A program made the position numbers and the translations under genes. Positions 19,114 through 30,104 of a DNA stretch of 64,000 nt are shown one piece after another. The stretch's first letter is position 1. Each line of letters opens with the position of its first letter. The DNA is from Pseudomonas fluorescens Q2-87. Lineage in GTDB: Bacteria > Pseudomonadota > Gammaproteobacteria > Pseudomonadales > Pseudomonadaceae. Where the stretch lies: contig NZ_CM001558.1 of NCBI RefSeq assembly GCF_000281895.1, positions 1,244,556 through 1,308,555 on the forward strand. The letters are read 5' to 3'. Below the pieces are notes generated by a model, which saw only the letters and a program-made list of their open reading frames with translations, searched no databases and was not told the DNA's origin.

Positions 19114-20238
19114 TCAACCACGGTAGTAGCGTTGTGGAACGAATGGCATTTTGCTTACAAGTAAAGGCACCTTTTTCCCACGCACAACAGCCCAGACAGG
19201 CGTATCCAGCGCGACATAGGCGCTGTCCAGATAGCCCATCGCCAACGGACCGCCCAAAGTCGGGCCGAAACCACCGCTGCACACCGTTCCGATAATGTCG
19301 CCCGCTTCGTTGACGATCTCGGCGCCTTCGCGCACCGGGGTACGTTCCTGGGGCAGCAGGCCGACGCGCTTGCGGCTCACGCCGCCCTGTTGTTGGGCGA
19401 ATACGGTTTCAGCCCCGGGGAAACCACCGGCGCGAGCACCGTCGGCACGTCGCACCTTGGAGATGGCCCACAGCAGGCTGGCTTCGATCGGCGTTGTCTC
19501 GGTGTTCATGTCGTGGCCATAAAGGCACAGGCCGGCCTCCAGGCGCAGGGAGTCACGAGCACCGAGGCCGATGGCCGCGACTTCCGGCTCGGCCAGCAGG
19601 GCGCGGGCGAGTTTTTCCGCATCAGCGGCAGGTACGGAGATTTCAAAGCCATCTTCACCGGTGTAGCCCGAACGGCTGACAAAGCAGTCCACGCCCAACA
19701 GCGTGACGCGCTGGAACTGCATGAAGGTCATCTTCGCCACGTCCGGCGCCAGGCGTGCCAGCACGGTGACCGCCGCCGGGCCTTGCAGGGCCAGCAGGGC
19801 ACGGGTTTCGAACAGCGGCTCGATGCTGCACTGCTCGCCAATGTGGGCACGCAGATGCGCCAGGTCCTGATCCTTGCAAGCCGCGTTGACCACCAGGAAC
19901 AACTCGTCGTTGCCCAGGTTGGCAACCATCAGGTCGTCGAGGATGCCGCCGTTCGCGTTGGTGAACATGGCGTAGCGCTGCATGCCCACCGGCAAATCGA
20001 TGATGTCCACCGGCACCAACGTTTCCAGGGCCTTGGCAGCTTCAGCACCGGTCAACCGGATCTGGCCCATGTGGGATACGTCGAACAGTCCGGCCTGAGC
20101 GCGGGTGTGCTGGTGTTCTTTCATCACGCCCAGTGGGTATTGCACCGGCATGTCATAGCCGGCGAACGGCACCATGCGGGCGCCGAGTTCAAGGTGCAGC
20201 GCATGCAGCGGGGTTTTCAGCAGTTGTTCGGTGGACAT
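19114..20238 (-). CDS. gcvT: Glycine cleavage system aminomethyltransferase (T protein)
   Basis: A 374-residue tetrahydrofolate-dependent T protein. It releases ammonia from the aminomethyl-lipoyl group on GcvH and forms methylene-THF. Motifs include the N-terminal LHLELGARMVPFAGYDMPVQ, GVMKEH and the conserved RSGYTGEDGFEI block. AGGAG precedes ATG 20238. It is last in the gcvHP-sdaA-gcvT group, 36 bp after sdaA. Confidence 0.95.
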   Translation of the reverse strand: MSTEQLLKTPLHALHLELGARMVPFAGYDMPVQYPLGVMKEHQHTRAQAGLFDVSHMGQIRLTGAEAAKALETLVPVDIIDLPVGMQRYAMFTNANGGILDDLMVANLGNDELFLVVNAACKDQDLAHLRAHIGEQCSIEPLFETRALLALQGPAAVTVLARLAPDVAKMTFMQFQRVTLLGVDCFVSRSGYTGEDGFEISVPAADAEKLARALLAEPEVAAIGLGARDSLRLEAGLCLYGHDMNTETTPIEASLLWAISKVRRADGARAGGFPGAETVFAQQQGGVSRKRVGLLPQERTPVREGAEIVNEAGDIIGTVCSGGFGPTLGGPLAMGYLDSAYVALDTPVWAVVRGKKVPLLVSKMPFVPQRYYRG

Positions 20239-20274
20239 ATCAGCTCCTGGAAAATGTTGAAGAAAGCGGGCGCA

Positions 20275-21651
<1,377 letters not shown>

Positions 21652-21710
21652 GGTGTTTCTCCGGTTTCTTTTTATAAGGATCGACGAATATGAGCTTGGC
21701 GTAGATCCAA

Positions 21711-21798
21711 TGTGGGAGCGGGCTTGCTCGCGAAGGCGGTGTGCCAGTCGATATTACTTGGCTGACACACCGCCTTCGCGAGCAAGCCCGCTCCCACA
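21711..21798. repeat. Paired REP element (REPIN), GTGGGAGCGGGC family
   Basis: TGTGGGAGCGGGCTTGCTCG and its reverse complement enclose about 45 bp that are themselves partly complementary (GAAGGCGGTGTG / CACACCGCCTTC). Located between gcvP and sdaA, inside the catabolic gene cluster. Confidence 0.92.
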
Positions 21799-21850
21799 AG
21801 GGGATATGCGGTGTTGTTGAGAGGGCGTGCAAACCCGCCCCCTCCACAGG

Positions 21851-24700
21851 TCAAGCGTAGCTTTCGATCGATGGGCAGGCGCAGACCAGGTTGCGGTCGC
21901 CGAACACGTTGTCGACCCGGCCCACTGGCGGCCAGTATTTACCTTCGATCAACGACGCCACCGGGTACACCGCCTGTTCGCGGCTGTAGGGGTGGGTCCA
22001 TTCGCCGACGAGTTCCGCCGCGGTGTGCGGGGCGTTTTTCAGCGGGTTGTCGTCTTTATCGAGGCTGCCGTTTTCCACTGCGCGGATTTCTTCGCGGATG
22101 CAGATCATGGCGTCGCAGAAGCGGTCCAGTTCTTCCTTGGATTCGCTTTCGGTCGGCTCGATCATCAACGTGCCGGCCACCGGGAACGACATGGTCGGGG
22201 CGTGGAAGCCGAAATCGATCAGGCGCTTGGCCACGTCATCGACGCTGATGCCGCTGCTGTCCTTGAGAGGACGCAGGTCGAGAATGCACTCGTGCGCCAC
22301 CAGGCCGTTGCTGCCGGAGTAAAGCACTGGGTAATGCTCTTCCAGGCGACGGGCGATGTAGTTGGCGTTGAGGATCGCCAGTTGCGAAGCGCGCTTGAGG
22401 CCGGCGCCGCCCATCATGCGGATGTACATCCAAGTGATCGGCAGGATGCTGGCGCTGCCGAATGGCGCCGCGCAGACCGCGCCTTCCTTGCGTTCCATGT
22501 TGGCATGGCCAGGCAGGAACGGCGCCAGGTGCGACTTGACGCCAATCGGGCCGACGCCCGGGCCGCCACCGCCGTGAGGAATGCAGAAGGTCTTGTGCAG
22601 GTTCAAGTGGGAGACGTCGCCGCCGAACTTGCCCGGTGCGCAGAGGCCGACCATGGCATTCATGTTGGCGCCGTCGATGTACACCTGGCCGCCGTTGTCA
22701 TGAATGATGCCGCAGATTTCGCGGATGCCTTCTTCGAACACACCGTGGGTGGACGGGTAGGTGATCATCAGCGCCGCGAGGTGCTCGCGGTGCTCGATGG
22801 CCTTGGCTCGCAGGTCTTCGATGTCGACGTTGCCGCGAGCATCGCAGGCGGTGACCACCACGCGCATCCCGGCCATGTTGGCGGTAGCCGGGTTGGTGCC
22901 GTGGGCCGAGGACGGGATCAGGCAGATGTCGCGGCGGTCTTCGCCACGGCTCTGGTGATAGGCGCGGATTGCCAGCAGGCCGGCGTATTCGCCCTGAGAA
23001 CCGGCGTTGGGTTGCAGCGACACCGCGTCATAACCGGTGGCGGCGCAGAGCATGGCCTCCAATTCGTCGGTCAGTTGCTGATAACCGGCGCTTTGCTCGG
23101 CCGGGGCGAACGGGTGCAGGGCGCCGAACTCGGCCCAGGTCACCGGGATCATTTCGCTGGCGGCGTTGAGCTTCATGGTGCAGGAACCCAGCGGGATCAT
23201 GGTGCGATCCAGGGCCAGGTCCTTGTCGGCGAGCTTGCGCAGGTAGCGCATCAGCTCGGTTTCGGAATGGTAGCGGTTGAACACCGGATGGCTGAGGATC
23301 GCCGATTGGCGCACCAGCTCGGCCGGGATACGGCTTTGCACGCTGGCGGCCAGGGCGGCGAAGTCAGGCACGGCCTTGCCCTCGGCAAACAGGTTCCACA
23401 AGGCCTCGACGTCAGCCTGGCTGGTGGTTTCATCCAGGGACAAGCCCAGGCGTTCAGTGTCCACCACACGCAGGTTGATGCGCTGGGCACGGGCCTTGTC
23501 GTGCAGGGCGGCGGTTTGTGCGCCGGTGTGCAGGGTCAGGGTATCGAAGAAGCTTTCTTGCTCGACACTCAGGCCCAGCGCGCCCAGGCCCTTGGCGAGA
23601 ATCGCGGTCAGGTGATGGATGCGGTTGGCGATTTGCACCAGGCCCTTGGGGCCGTGATACACGGCGTACATGCTGGCGATATTGGCCAGCAGCACTTGGG
23701 CGGTGCAGATGTTGCTCGTGGCTTTTTCGCGACGGATGTGTTGTTCGCGGGTCTGCATCGCCAGGCGCAGGGCCGGCTTGCCGAAACGGTCTACGGAAAC
23801 ACCGACCAGGCGGCCGGGCATGTCGCGCTTGAAGGCGTCCTTGGTGGAGAAGTACGCCGCGTGCGGACCGCCGAAGCCCAGCGGTACGCCGAAGCGTTGG
23901 GCGCTGCCAATGGCGACGTCGGCGCCGAACTCACCTGGCGGGGTCAGCAGGGTCAAGGCCAGCAAATCAGCCGCGACCGCCACCAGGGCGTTGACGGCGT
24001 GGAAGCGTTCGGTCAGTTCACGATAGTCGAACAGGTCACCGTTGCTGGCCGGGTATTGCAGCAGCGCGCCGAAAAAGCCGCTGACGTCGCTCAGTTCGCG
24101 TTCGTCGCCGACCACCACGTCGATGCCCAGGGGCTCGGCGCGGGTGCGCAATACATCGAGGGTTTGCGGGTGGCTATGTACCGAGGCGAAGAAAGCGTTG
24201 CTGCCTTTGTTCTTGCTCAGGCGCTTGCAGAAGGTCATGGCTTCGGCGGCGGCCGTGGCTTCGTCCAGCAGCGAGGCGTTGGCGATCGGCAGGCCGGTGA
24301 GGTCGCTGATCAGGGTCTGGAAATTCAGCAGTGCTTCGAGACGGCCTTGGGAAATTTCTGGCTGGTAGGGGGTGTAGGCGGTGTACCAGGCCGGGTTTTC
24401 CAGCAGGTTGCGCAGGATCGGCGCCGGGGTATGGCAGTTGTAGTAGCCCTGGCCGATGTAGGTCTTGAACAGTTGGTTCTTGGCGGCGATGGCCTTGATC
24501 GAGGCCAGTGCATCGGCTTCGCTCTGGCCGTCGCCCATGTCCAGGACGCTGGTGCCCTTGATGCTTTCCGGGATGACACTGGCGCTCAGGGCTTCCAGGG
24601 AGTCGTAGCCCAGGCGTTCGAGCATGGCTTGCTCGTCGCTGGCGCGCGGGCCGATGTGGCGGGCGATGAATTCGTTGGCGGTGCCGAGATTAACGGTCAT
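21851..24700 (-). CDS. gcvP: Glycine dehydrogenase (decarboxylating), P protein
   Basis: A 949-residue PLP enzyme that decarboxylates glycine and passes the aminomethyl group to lipoyl-GcvH. The PLP lysine lies in [17 protein letters not shown] near residue 700; N- and C-terminal halves are homologous, as in all long GcvP proteins. GAGGAG precedes ATG 24700, which is 10 bp after the gcvH stop, so they form one operon. Confidence 0.96.
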   Translation of the reverse strand: MTVNLGTANEFIARHIGPRASDEQAMLERLGYDSLEALSASVIPESIKGTSVLDMGDGQSEADALASIKAIAAKNQLFKTYIGQGYYNCHTPAPILRNLLENPAWYTAYTPYQPEISQGRLEALLNFQTLISDLTGLPIANASLLDEATAAAEAMTFCKRLSKNKGSNAFFASVHSHPQTLDVLRTRAEPLGIDVVVGDERELSDVSGFFGALLQYPASNGDLFDYRELTERFHAVNALVAVAADLLALTLLTPPGEFGADVAIGSAQRFGVPLGFGGPHAAYFSTKDAFKRDMPGRLVGVSVDRFGKPALRLAMQTREQHIRREKATSNICTAQVLLANIASMYAVYHGPKGLVQIANRIHHLTAILAKGLGALGLSVEQESFFDTLTLHTGAQTAALHDKARAQRINLRVVDTERLGLSLDETTSQADVEALWNLFAEGKAVPDFAALAASVQSRIPAELVRQSAILSHPVFNRYHSETELMRYLRKLADKDLALDRTMIPLGSCTMKLNAASEMIPVTWAEFGALHPFAPAEQSAGYQQLTDELEAMLCAATGYDAVSLQPNAGSQGEYAGLLAIRAYHQSRGEDRRDICLIPSSAHGTNPATANMAGMRVVVTACDARGNVDIEDLRAKAIEHREHLAALMITYPSTHGVFEEGIREICGIIHDNGGQVYIDGANMNAMVGLCAPGKFGGDVSHLNLHKTFCIPHGGGGPGVGPIGVKSHLAPFLPGHANMERKEGAVCAAPFGSASILPITWMYIRMMGGAGLKRASQLAILNANYIARRLEEHYPVLYSGSNGLVAHECILDLRPLKDSSGISVDDVAKRLIDFGFHAPTMSFPVAGTLMIEPTESESKEELDRFCDAMICIREEIRAVENGSLDKDDNPLKNAPHTAAELVGEWTHPYSREQAVYPVASLIEGKYWPPVGRVDNVFGDRNLVCACPSIESYA

Positions 24701-24710
24701 GGTGCGCTCC

Positions 24711-25094
24711 TCAGGCTTCGGCGTTGGCTTTGATCAAGCGGTCGTAGGCGTCTTGATCCAACAGCTTAGTCACTGCGTCGGCATCGGTCGGTTTAAAGCG
24801 GAAGAACCAGCCTTCGCCCATCGGGTCTTCGTTGACCAGTTCCGGGCTGGCGTCGAGTTTGTCATTCACTTCCAGGACTTCACCGTCCAAAGGCATGTAC
24901 ACACCGCTGGCGGCCTTGACCGACTCTACGGTAGAGGCTTCGGCGCCTTTGGCGTAGGCCTGCAGCTCAGGCAGTTGCACGAAGACCACATCACCCAGTG
25001 CATTCTGGGCGAAAGCGGTGATGCCCACGGTTACGCTGCCGTCGGCTTCGGCACGCAGCCATTCGTGATCTTCAGTGAAACGCAACTCGCTCAT
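24711..25094 (-). CDS. gcvH: Glycine cleavage system H protein
   Basis: A 127-residue lipoyl carrier. The lipoylated lysine lies in [16 protein letters not shown] near residue 65. It shuttles intermediates between GcvP, GcvT and lipoamide dehydrogenase. It is the promoter-proximal gene, preceded by a sigma-54 promoter and GcsR-like sites, which implies induction by glycine through GcsR. Confidence 0.96.
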   Translation of the reverse strand: MSELRFTEDHEWLRAEADGSVTVGITAFAQNALGDVVFVQLPELQAYAKGAEASTVESVKAASGVYMPLDGEVLEVNDKLDASPELVNEDPMGEGWFFRFKPTDADAVTKLLDQDAYDRLIKANAEA

Positions 25095-25174
25095 GGAAAC
25101 TCCTGGGGCCAGACTCGTCTGGTGGACGCGATGAAAGGCACGGGGCTTGGCCCGGCCGAATGGTTATACCCATA

Positions 25175-25189
25175 GCAAGAATGCGGCCA
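25175..25189 (-). promoter_or_regulatory. Sigma-54 promoter of gcvH
   Basis: On the minus strand TGGCCGC-N4-TTGC gives the GG/GC pair with exact 10-nt spacing (consensus TGGCACG-N4-TTGC). It lies about 81-95 bp before the gcvH ATG. Confidence 0.75.
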
Positions 25190-25253
25190 ATCTTCATAAT
25201 TGCTTATATATCAATCGGTTGAATGGTTTTGTCGAAGCTTGGATCGACTTCGC

Positions 25254-25371
25254 TGTAGCGAAATCGCTACAGCTGGGAGGCTGGAAAAAATCGTTGTGGG
25301 ATCAAAGCCTTGCGCAGCGCTGCTTAGCGATGAGTGTATCGATATCGTTCCGCTGTAGCGCTTTCAGTACA
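25254..25371. promoter_or_regulatory. GcsR-like enhancer sites upstream of gcvH
   Basis: Three 18-bp sites: a palindrome TGTAGCG-N4-CGCTACA (25254-25271), TGTATCG-N4-CGTTCCG (25335-25352) and TGTAGCG-N4-CAGTACA (25354-25371). The last two start 19 bp apart. The reported GcsR site of P. aeruginosa is TGTAACG-N4-CGTTCCG in tandem; the middle site differs at one defined base. They lie 65-180 bp upstream of the -24 element. Confidence 0.7.
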
Positions 25372-25416
25372 GGTGGAGGTCGTTTTTGATCGGCTTTGGG
25401 GCAGACACAGATCCCT

Positions 25417-25505
25417 TGTGGGAGCGGGCTTGCTCGCGAAGACGGTGTGCCAGCTAAGTTGATGTCGACTGACACTCCGCTTTCGCGAGCAAGCCCGCTC
25501 CCACA
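25417..25505. repeat. Paired REP element (REPIN), GTGGGAGCGGGC family
   Basis: TGTGGGAGCGGGCTTGCTCG and its reverse complement frame a 45-bp partly complementary centre. It lies between gcsR and the gcvH enhancer sites and abuts the gcsR stop. Confidence 0.92.
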
Positions 25506-25519
25506 TGGACCGAGTAAAG

Positions 25520-27028
25520 CTATGGCTTTCCGGAAATCCCGTACTTGCGCAACCGATGGGCGATCGCAGTGTGGGAAGTCTGCAGGCGGGCGGCGAGCTG
25601 GCGGGTGGAGGGATAGTTGGCATAAAGCGTTTCGAGCAGGTCTTTCTCGAAGGTCTCCACGGCCTGTTCCAGGCTTTCGACCTCCACGTCGCCTTGGCGC
25701 GCCACGGAGGTGCCGGCGATGTCGAGGTCGCCGATGTCCACCAGGCTGCTTTCGCAGATGGCCGCTGCGCGGAAGATCACGTTCTGCAATTGCCGCACGT
25801 TGCCCGGCCAGCGGTTACCCAACAGCGCCGGATAGGTGCCGGGGGCCAGGCGGCAGACCGGACGCTGGATCTGCGCACAGGCCTGCTGCATGAAATAACG
25901 CGCCAGCAACAGGATGTCCTGGCCGCGCTCGCGCAGCGGCGGCACTTCGACGTTGAGCACGTTCAGGCGATAGAACAAGTCTTCGCGAAACGAGCCTTCA
26001 CTGACCATTTTCTCCAGGTTGCGGTGGGTGGCGCTGAGGATGCGCACGTTGACCTTGATTTCCCGGTCACCGCCCACTCGGCGAAAGCTGCCATCGTTCA
26101 GGAAGCGCAGCAGCTTGGCTTGCAGATACGGCGACATCTCGCCGATCTCATCGAGAAACACCGTGCCCTGGTTCGCCAGTTCCATCAGCCCTGGCTTGCC
26201 GCCCCGTTGCGCGCCAGTGAAGGCGCCGGGGGCGTAGCCGAACAGTTCACTTTCGGCCAGGTTTTCCGGCAGCGCGGCGCAGTTCAGGGCGAGGAACGGT
26301 GCGCCATGACGGGCGCTGATGGCGTGGCAGGCACGGGCCACCAGCTCCTTGCCGGTGCCGGTTTCGCCCTGGATCAGCAGCGGTGCATCCAGCGCTGCGA
26401 CCCGTTGGGCCCGAGCCTTGAGTGTACGAATCGCCGGGGATTCGCCCAGCAATGCATCAAAGCCTTCGGCGTGATCGTGGTGCAGGGCCGACAAACGTTC
26501 GCCGATGCGGTTGGGCTGGTAGAGCGTCAGCAGGGCGCCAGCGTCGGTGATGGGCGTGGCGTCCAGCAGCAAGGTCTGGCCGTTGAGGGTGATTTCCCGC
26601 AGCGGCAGGCGAAAACCATTTTCCAGCAGCGCACCCAACAGGGCTTCGTCACCGAACAGCTCGGCGACGCTTTGCCCGGCGGGTTCCCGACCGTACAAGG
26701 CGATCAGCGCCGGGTTGGCCAGCAACACCTTGCCGGCGCTGTCCAGGGCCAGCACCGGGTCGGTCATGGCCGCCAGCAACGCGTCGAGCTGCAAGTGCCG
26801 GCGCTGGCCCGGCAGGATGTCCACCACCGTCACCGCCTGCACGCCACGCACGCTGAACAGCGCCTCGCGCAACTCATCCAGTACTTGCGGGCTGAGGGTC
26901 GGCGCGTCGATATAGACGTTGGGTGGCACCATTTCCACCGCATCCAGGTTGAGATTGCGCCCACCGAGCAAGGCCAGGACTTCCTGGGTGATGCCGACGC
27001 GGTCGATGAAGCTGACGTGGATACGCAT
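25520..27028 (-). CDS. gcsR: Sigma-54 enhancer-binding regulator GcsR (TyrR-like)
   Basis: A 502-residue activator. It has an N-terminal ACT domain (about 1-75, RVGITQEVLALLGGRNLN) that likely senses glycine, a PAS domain (about 80-185) and an AAA+ domain with Walker A GETGTGKE, an intact GAFTGA loop and Walker B TVFLDEIGEM. The C-terminus is a TyrR-type helix-turn-helix (TRQLAARLQTSHTAIAHRLRK). ATG 27028 starts the conserved MRIHVSFIDR; the longer open frame runs into a REPIN. Its place upstream of gcvHP-sdaA-gcvT, with a sigma-54 promoter there, supports GcsR over a tyrosine regulator. Confidence 0.9.
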   Translation of the reverse strand: MRIHVSFIDRVGITQEVLALLGGRNLNLDAVEMVPPNVYIDAPTLSPQVLDELREALFSVRGVQAVTVVDILPGQRRHLQLDALLAAMTDPVLALDSAGKVLLANPALIALYGREPAGQSVAELFGDEALLGALLENGFRLPLREITLNGQTLLLDATPITDAGALLTLYQPNRIGERLSALHHDHAEGFDALLGESPAIRTLKARAQRVAALDAPLLIQGETGTGKELVARACHAISARHGAPFLALNCAALPENLAESELFGYAPGAFTGAQRGGKPGLMELANQGTVFLDEIGEMSPYLQAKLLRFLNDGSFRRVGGDREIKVNVRILSATHRNLEKMVSEGSFREDLFYRLNVLNVEVPPLRERGQDILLLARYFMQQACAQIQRPVCRLAPGTYPALLGNRWPGNVRQLQNVIFRAAAICESSLVDIGDLDIAGTSVARQGDVEVESLEQAVETFEKDLLETLYANYPSTRQLAARLQTSHTAIAHRLRKYGISGKP

Positions 27029-27129
27029 GGGGCGGTTTTGGCTTCTGGAGTGCGAAGGGTGGCAAGTATGCCTTGGGCCGGGGTGTTGGTGAAACTGGTG
27101 CAGCTCTCGAGAAATATGCCGAACTTCTC

Positions 27130-27218
27130 TGTGGGAGCGGGCTTGCTCGCGAAAGCGTAGTGTCAGCAAAGCAGATATCGACTGATACACCGCTTTCGCG
27201 AGCAAGCCCGCTCCCACA
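27130..27218. repeat. Paired REP element (REPIN), GTGGGAGCGGGC family
   Basis: Same inverted ends as the copy at 21711. It lies between the gcsR start and the 3' end of the LysR gene. Confidence 0.92.
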
Positions 27219-27244
27219 AGGGGGCGCGGTGCAGTCGATATTGC

Positions 27245-28150
27245 CTACAACCCCACGTCCCATTCAGGCGTCTCGGGAAACTTGAGCACCAGGAAATCCA
27301 GCATGCTGCGCAGCGCCGACGGCATGTGCCTGCGGGATGCATACACCGCGTACATGCTCATCTGGCGGGGCTCGGCATGGGCCAGCAGGCGGATCAGTTC
27401 ACCGTTCTTGATGTGGGCGCCGGCCTGGTAGCTGGGCAGCATCGCCACCCCGGCGCCGGCCATGGTGGCGCGCAGCAGCGTGCTGGCTTCGTTGGCGCTG
27501 ATATTGCCCTGCACCGGCACCGAAACCTGTTCGCCGTCCTGTTCGAAATGCCACAGGCTCTTGCCGAAGTAGGAATGGGTCAGGCAGTTGTGCTGGCTCA
27601 AGTCCTCGACCCGTTGTGGTGTCGAGTGTCCACGCAGGTAACCGGGCGACGCGCAGATCACCGAGCGGCAGACCGTGAGACGGCGGGCAATAAGGTTCGG
27701 GTCCAGGTCGTTGCTCATGCGGATCGCCAGGTCGATGCGCTCGTCCACCAGGTTCACCGTGCGGTCGAGCATCTGCAGGTCGACGCTCACGCCTGGGTAG
27801 CGCGTGACGTATTCAGCCATGGCGGTTGCCAGTTGAGCCTGGCCGAACGAGGTGCTGGCGCTGATACGCAGCATGCCCCGGGGGGCGTCGTCCGGTGTGC
27901 CGACAGCCGCTTGCATGTCACCGGACAGCTCCAGCATCTGTCGGCAGCGCGGCAGGATTTCCGTGCCGGCGGCCGTCAGGCTCAGCTTGCGGGTGGTGCG
28001 GTGCATCAGGCGGGCGCCGACCCAGTCTTCCAGCTCCGCCAGGTACCGCGATACCACCGGCCGGGAGAGTTCCAGGTGTTCGGCTGCTGCCGACTGGCTG
28101 CCCAGATCCACCACTGTGACGAACACCTGCATTGCTTGTAGACGATCCAT
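27245..28150 (-). CDS. LysR-type transcriptional regulator
   Basis: A 301-residue LTTR. The N-terminal helix-turn-helix (MQVFVTVVDLGSQSAAAEHLELSRPVVSRYLAELEDW, read in two parts around residue 20-40) is followed by a type 2 periplasmic-binding effector domain. It is divergent from the metallo-beta-lactamase-fold gene at 28263 across 112 bp, so it probably controls that gene or itself. The effector is unknown. Confidence 0.9.
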   Translation of the reverse strand: MDRLQAMQVFVTVVDLGSQSAAAEHLELSRPVVSRYLAELEDWVGARLMHRTTRKLSLTAAGTEILPRCRQMLELSGDMQAAVGTPDDAPRGMLRISASTSFGQAQLATAMAEYVTRYPGVSVDLQMLDRTVNLVDERIDLAIRMSNDLDPNLIARRLTVCRSVICASPGYLRGHSTPQRVEDLSQHNCLTHSYFGKSLWHFEQDGEQVSVPVQGNISANEASTLLRATMAGAGVAMLPSYQAGAHIKNGELIRLLAHAEPRQMSMYAVYASRRHMPSALRSMLDFLVLKFPETPEWDVGL

Positions 28151-28262
28151 GATTTGCCCGGTTTCAGAAACAAACTATGTCCAAGCATCGCATTTTTTGA
28201 AACGAGCCGCGCCACTAAGCTCCCTTTCATTCCCTTGGGGCTTTTGGACAACGGAGCACACC

Positions 28263-29141
28263 ATGACCGGTTTCATTTCACTCAAGCGACTGCTGCTGGC
28301 AACCGCAACCCTGGCGTTCGCGGCGCATAGCTGGGCGGCCGACCTGACACTGGATGTCTACAACCCAGGCGCAGCGGCGGTTTTTCCGGTGACCTCGGTC
28401 CTGGTCAGCGGTGAAAAAGAAGCGATTCTGGTGGACGCCCAGTTCGGCAAGACCCAAGCCGCGCAAGTCGTGGAAAAAATCCGCGCCAGCGGCAAGCGCT
28501 TGACCACGATCTACATCAGCCATGGCGATCCAGACTACTATTTTGGCTTGGAAACCCTGACCGCCGCGTTCCCTGAGGCCAAGGTGCTGGCGTCCGCGCC
28601 GACGGTCGAGCACATCAAGCAAACCATGGACGGCAAGCTGAAATATTGGGGACCGATCCTGAAGGCCGATGCACCGGCCAAGGCCATCCTGCCCCAGGTA
28701 CTCAAGGGCGACAGCCTGACCCTGGAGGGCCAGCGTTTGCAGATCATCGGCCTCGACGGCCCGCAGCCGGACCGCAGCTTCGTGTGGATTCCATCGATCA
28801 AGTCGGTCGTTGGCGGTGTGGTGGTGGCGCAGAACATTCATGTCTGGATGGCTGACACCCAGACGCCGCAATCCCACAAGGACTGGCTGGCGACGCTGGC
28901 AGGCATCGAGAAACTGCAACCGGTCACGGTGATTCCGGGTCATTACCTGGGCGAAAGCGACCGCTCATTGGCCCCGGTCAGATTTACCGCCAATTACATC
29001 AAGGCCTTCGATGAGGAGACCGCCCGCGCCAAGGACTCCGCTGCGCTGATCGCCGCCATGAAAAAACGCTACCCGAACCTGGGCGAAGACAGTTCGCTGG
29101 AGCTCAGTGCCAAGGTGGCTAAAGGCGAGATGAAGTGGTGA
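28263..29141 (+). CDS. Secreted metallo-beta-lactamase-fold protein with altered metal motif
   Basis: A 292-residue protein with a signal peptide (about 1-25, ending SWA). The MBL fold is seen in the opening strands (SVLVSGEKEAILVDAQFG) and the late GHYLGE motif. The usual HxHxDH metal signature is replaced by SHGDPDYYFG near residues 87-96, so metal binding and activity are uncertain. ATG 28263 is chosen because it gives the signal peptide; the open frame extends upstream through the divergent LysR gene. The neighbouring NAD(P)-binding gene may be in the same regulon. Confidence 0.85.
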   Translation: MTGFISLKRLLLATATLAFAAHSWAADLTLDVYNPGAAAVFPVTSVLVSGEKEAILVDAQFGKTQAAQVVEKIRASGKRLTTIYISHGDPDYYFGLETLTAAFPEAKVLASAPTVEHIKQTMDGKLKYWGPILKADAPAKAILPQVLKGDSLTLEGQRLQIIGLDGPQPDRSFVWIPSIKSVVGGVVVAQNIHVWMADTQTPQSHKDWLATLAGIEKLQPVTVIPGHYLGESDRSLAPVRFTANYIKAFDEETARAKDSAALIAAMKKRYPNLGEDSSLELSAKVAKGEMKW

Positions 29142-29154
29142 CTCATTGATTTCA

Positions 29155-29285
29155 TGTGGCGAGGGAGCTTGCTCCCGCAGGGCTGCGAAGCGGCCCAATT
29201 TCAGCAAATGGAGCGTACCTGACACACCGCGTGAACCGTTTAGCGACTGCTTCGCAGCCGAGCGGGAGCAAGCTCCCTCGCCACA
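29155..29285. repeat. Paired REP element (REPIN), GAGGGAGC family
   Basis: GTGGCGAGGGAGCTTGCTCCC and reverse complement, each with an inner GGGCTGCGAAGC-type stem, lie between the MBL-fold gene and the NAD(P)-binding gene. Confidence 0.9.
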
Positions 29286-29368
29286 ACGATGTACCACCGC
29301 AAAAGATTTGTCGTGCCCGTTTCGAGCACACCTTCAATGGCATCCATAGGTCATCACTGGAGTAAATC

Positions 29369-29983
29369 ATGAGCAAAATCGCAATCATCGGCGCCACCGG
29401 TCGTGCCGGCAGCCAACTGCTGGAAGAAGCTCTGCGTCGGGGCCACAGCGTGACGGCCATTGCCCGTAACACTACGAAAATCGGCGAAAGGACAGGGGTT
29501 GTCAGCAAGCAAGTGGATATATTGGACAGCGAGGCCCTGACCGCTGCGGTCGCCGGCCACGACGTGGTCATCAGCGCGGCTCACTTCGCCACCGTGCCGG
29601 CCGACAAACTCGTCGCCCCGGTGAAAGCCGCCGGGGTCAAGCGCTTGCTGGTGGTTGGTGGGGCCGGTTCGTTGCTGCTACCGGATAACAGCCGAGTGAT
29701 CGACAGTGATGGTTTCCCGGAGGAATACCTGGCCGAAGCCACGGCCGGTGCGTTGTTCCTGGACGTGCTGCGCAAGGAGCAGGACCTGGACTGGACCTTC
29801 CTCTCGCCTTCGGCGGAGTTCGTCGAAACCGAGCGCACCGGCCAGTTCCGTGTCGGCAAGGATCACCTGCTGTTCGATGACGCGGGACGCAGCTGGATCA
29901 GCTTTGCCGACTACGCCATTGCGCTGATCGATGAAGTGGAAACACCGCAGTTTTCGCGCGCGCGCTACACCGTCGGCTACTGA
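29369..29983 (+). CDS. NAD(P)H-binding (NmrA/atypical SDR) protein
   Basis: A 204-residue Rossmann protein. The dinucleotide motif GATGRAG lies at residues 8-14 (MSKIAIIGATGRAGSQLLEEA). It resembles the small NAD(P)H-binding family of YwnB type; no SDR catalytic YxxxK motif is evident, so it may be a redox sensor rather than an enzyme. It is separated from the MBL-fold gene by a REPIN. Confidence 0.85.
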   Translation: MSKIAIIGATGRAGSQLLEEALRRGHSVTAIARNTTKIGERTGVVSKQVDILDSEALTAAVAGHDVVISAAHFATVPADKLVAPVKAAGVKRLLVVGGAGSLLLPDNSRVIDSDGFPEEYLAEATAGALFLDVLRKEQDLDWTFLSPSAEFVETERTGQFRVGKDHLLFDDAGRSWISFADYAIALIDEVETPQFSRARYTVGY

Positions 29984-30003
29984 TCCACCACGTCGCGAGT
30001 CCG

Positions 30004-30093
30004 TGTGGGAGCGGGCTTGCTCGCGAAGGGGCCGTCTTATCCTGCATCGATGCAAGCTGACCCGGCGCTTTCGCGAGCACGCTCGCTCCCACA
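30004..30093. repeat. Paired REP element (REPIN), GTGGGAGCGGGC family, diverged
   Basis: The left end is canonical; the right end reads CGAGCACGCTCGCTCCCACA and differs at three positions from the standard end. It lies between the convergent NAD(P)-binding and glpM genes. Confidence 0.88.
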
Positions 30094-30104
30094 TTCTTCC
30101 CGAT

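Noticed and set aside
25095..25400. Glycine riboswitch before gcvH
   Set aside because: No tandem aptamer core recognised; the region instead shows a sigma-54 promoter and GcsR-like sites.
27852..28262. N-terminal extension of the MBL-fold gene through the LysR gene
   Set aside because: The extension is antisense to a conserved regulator; ATG 28263 yields a proper signal peptide.
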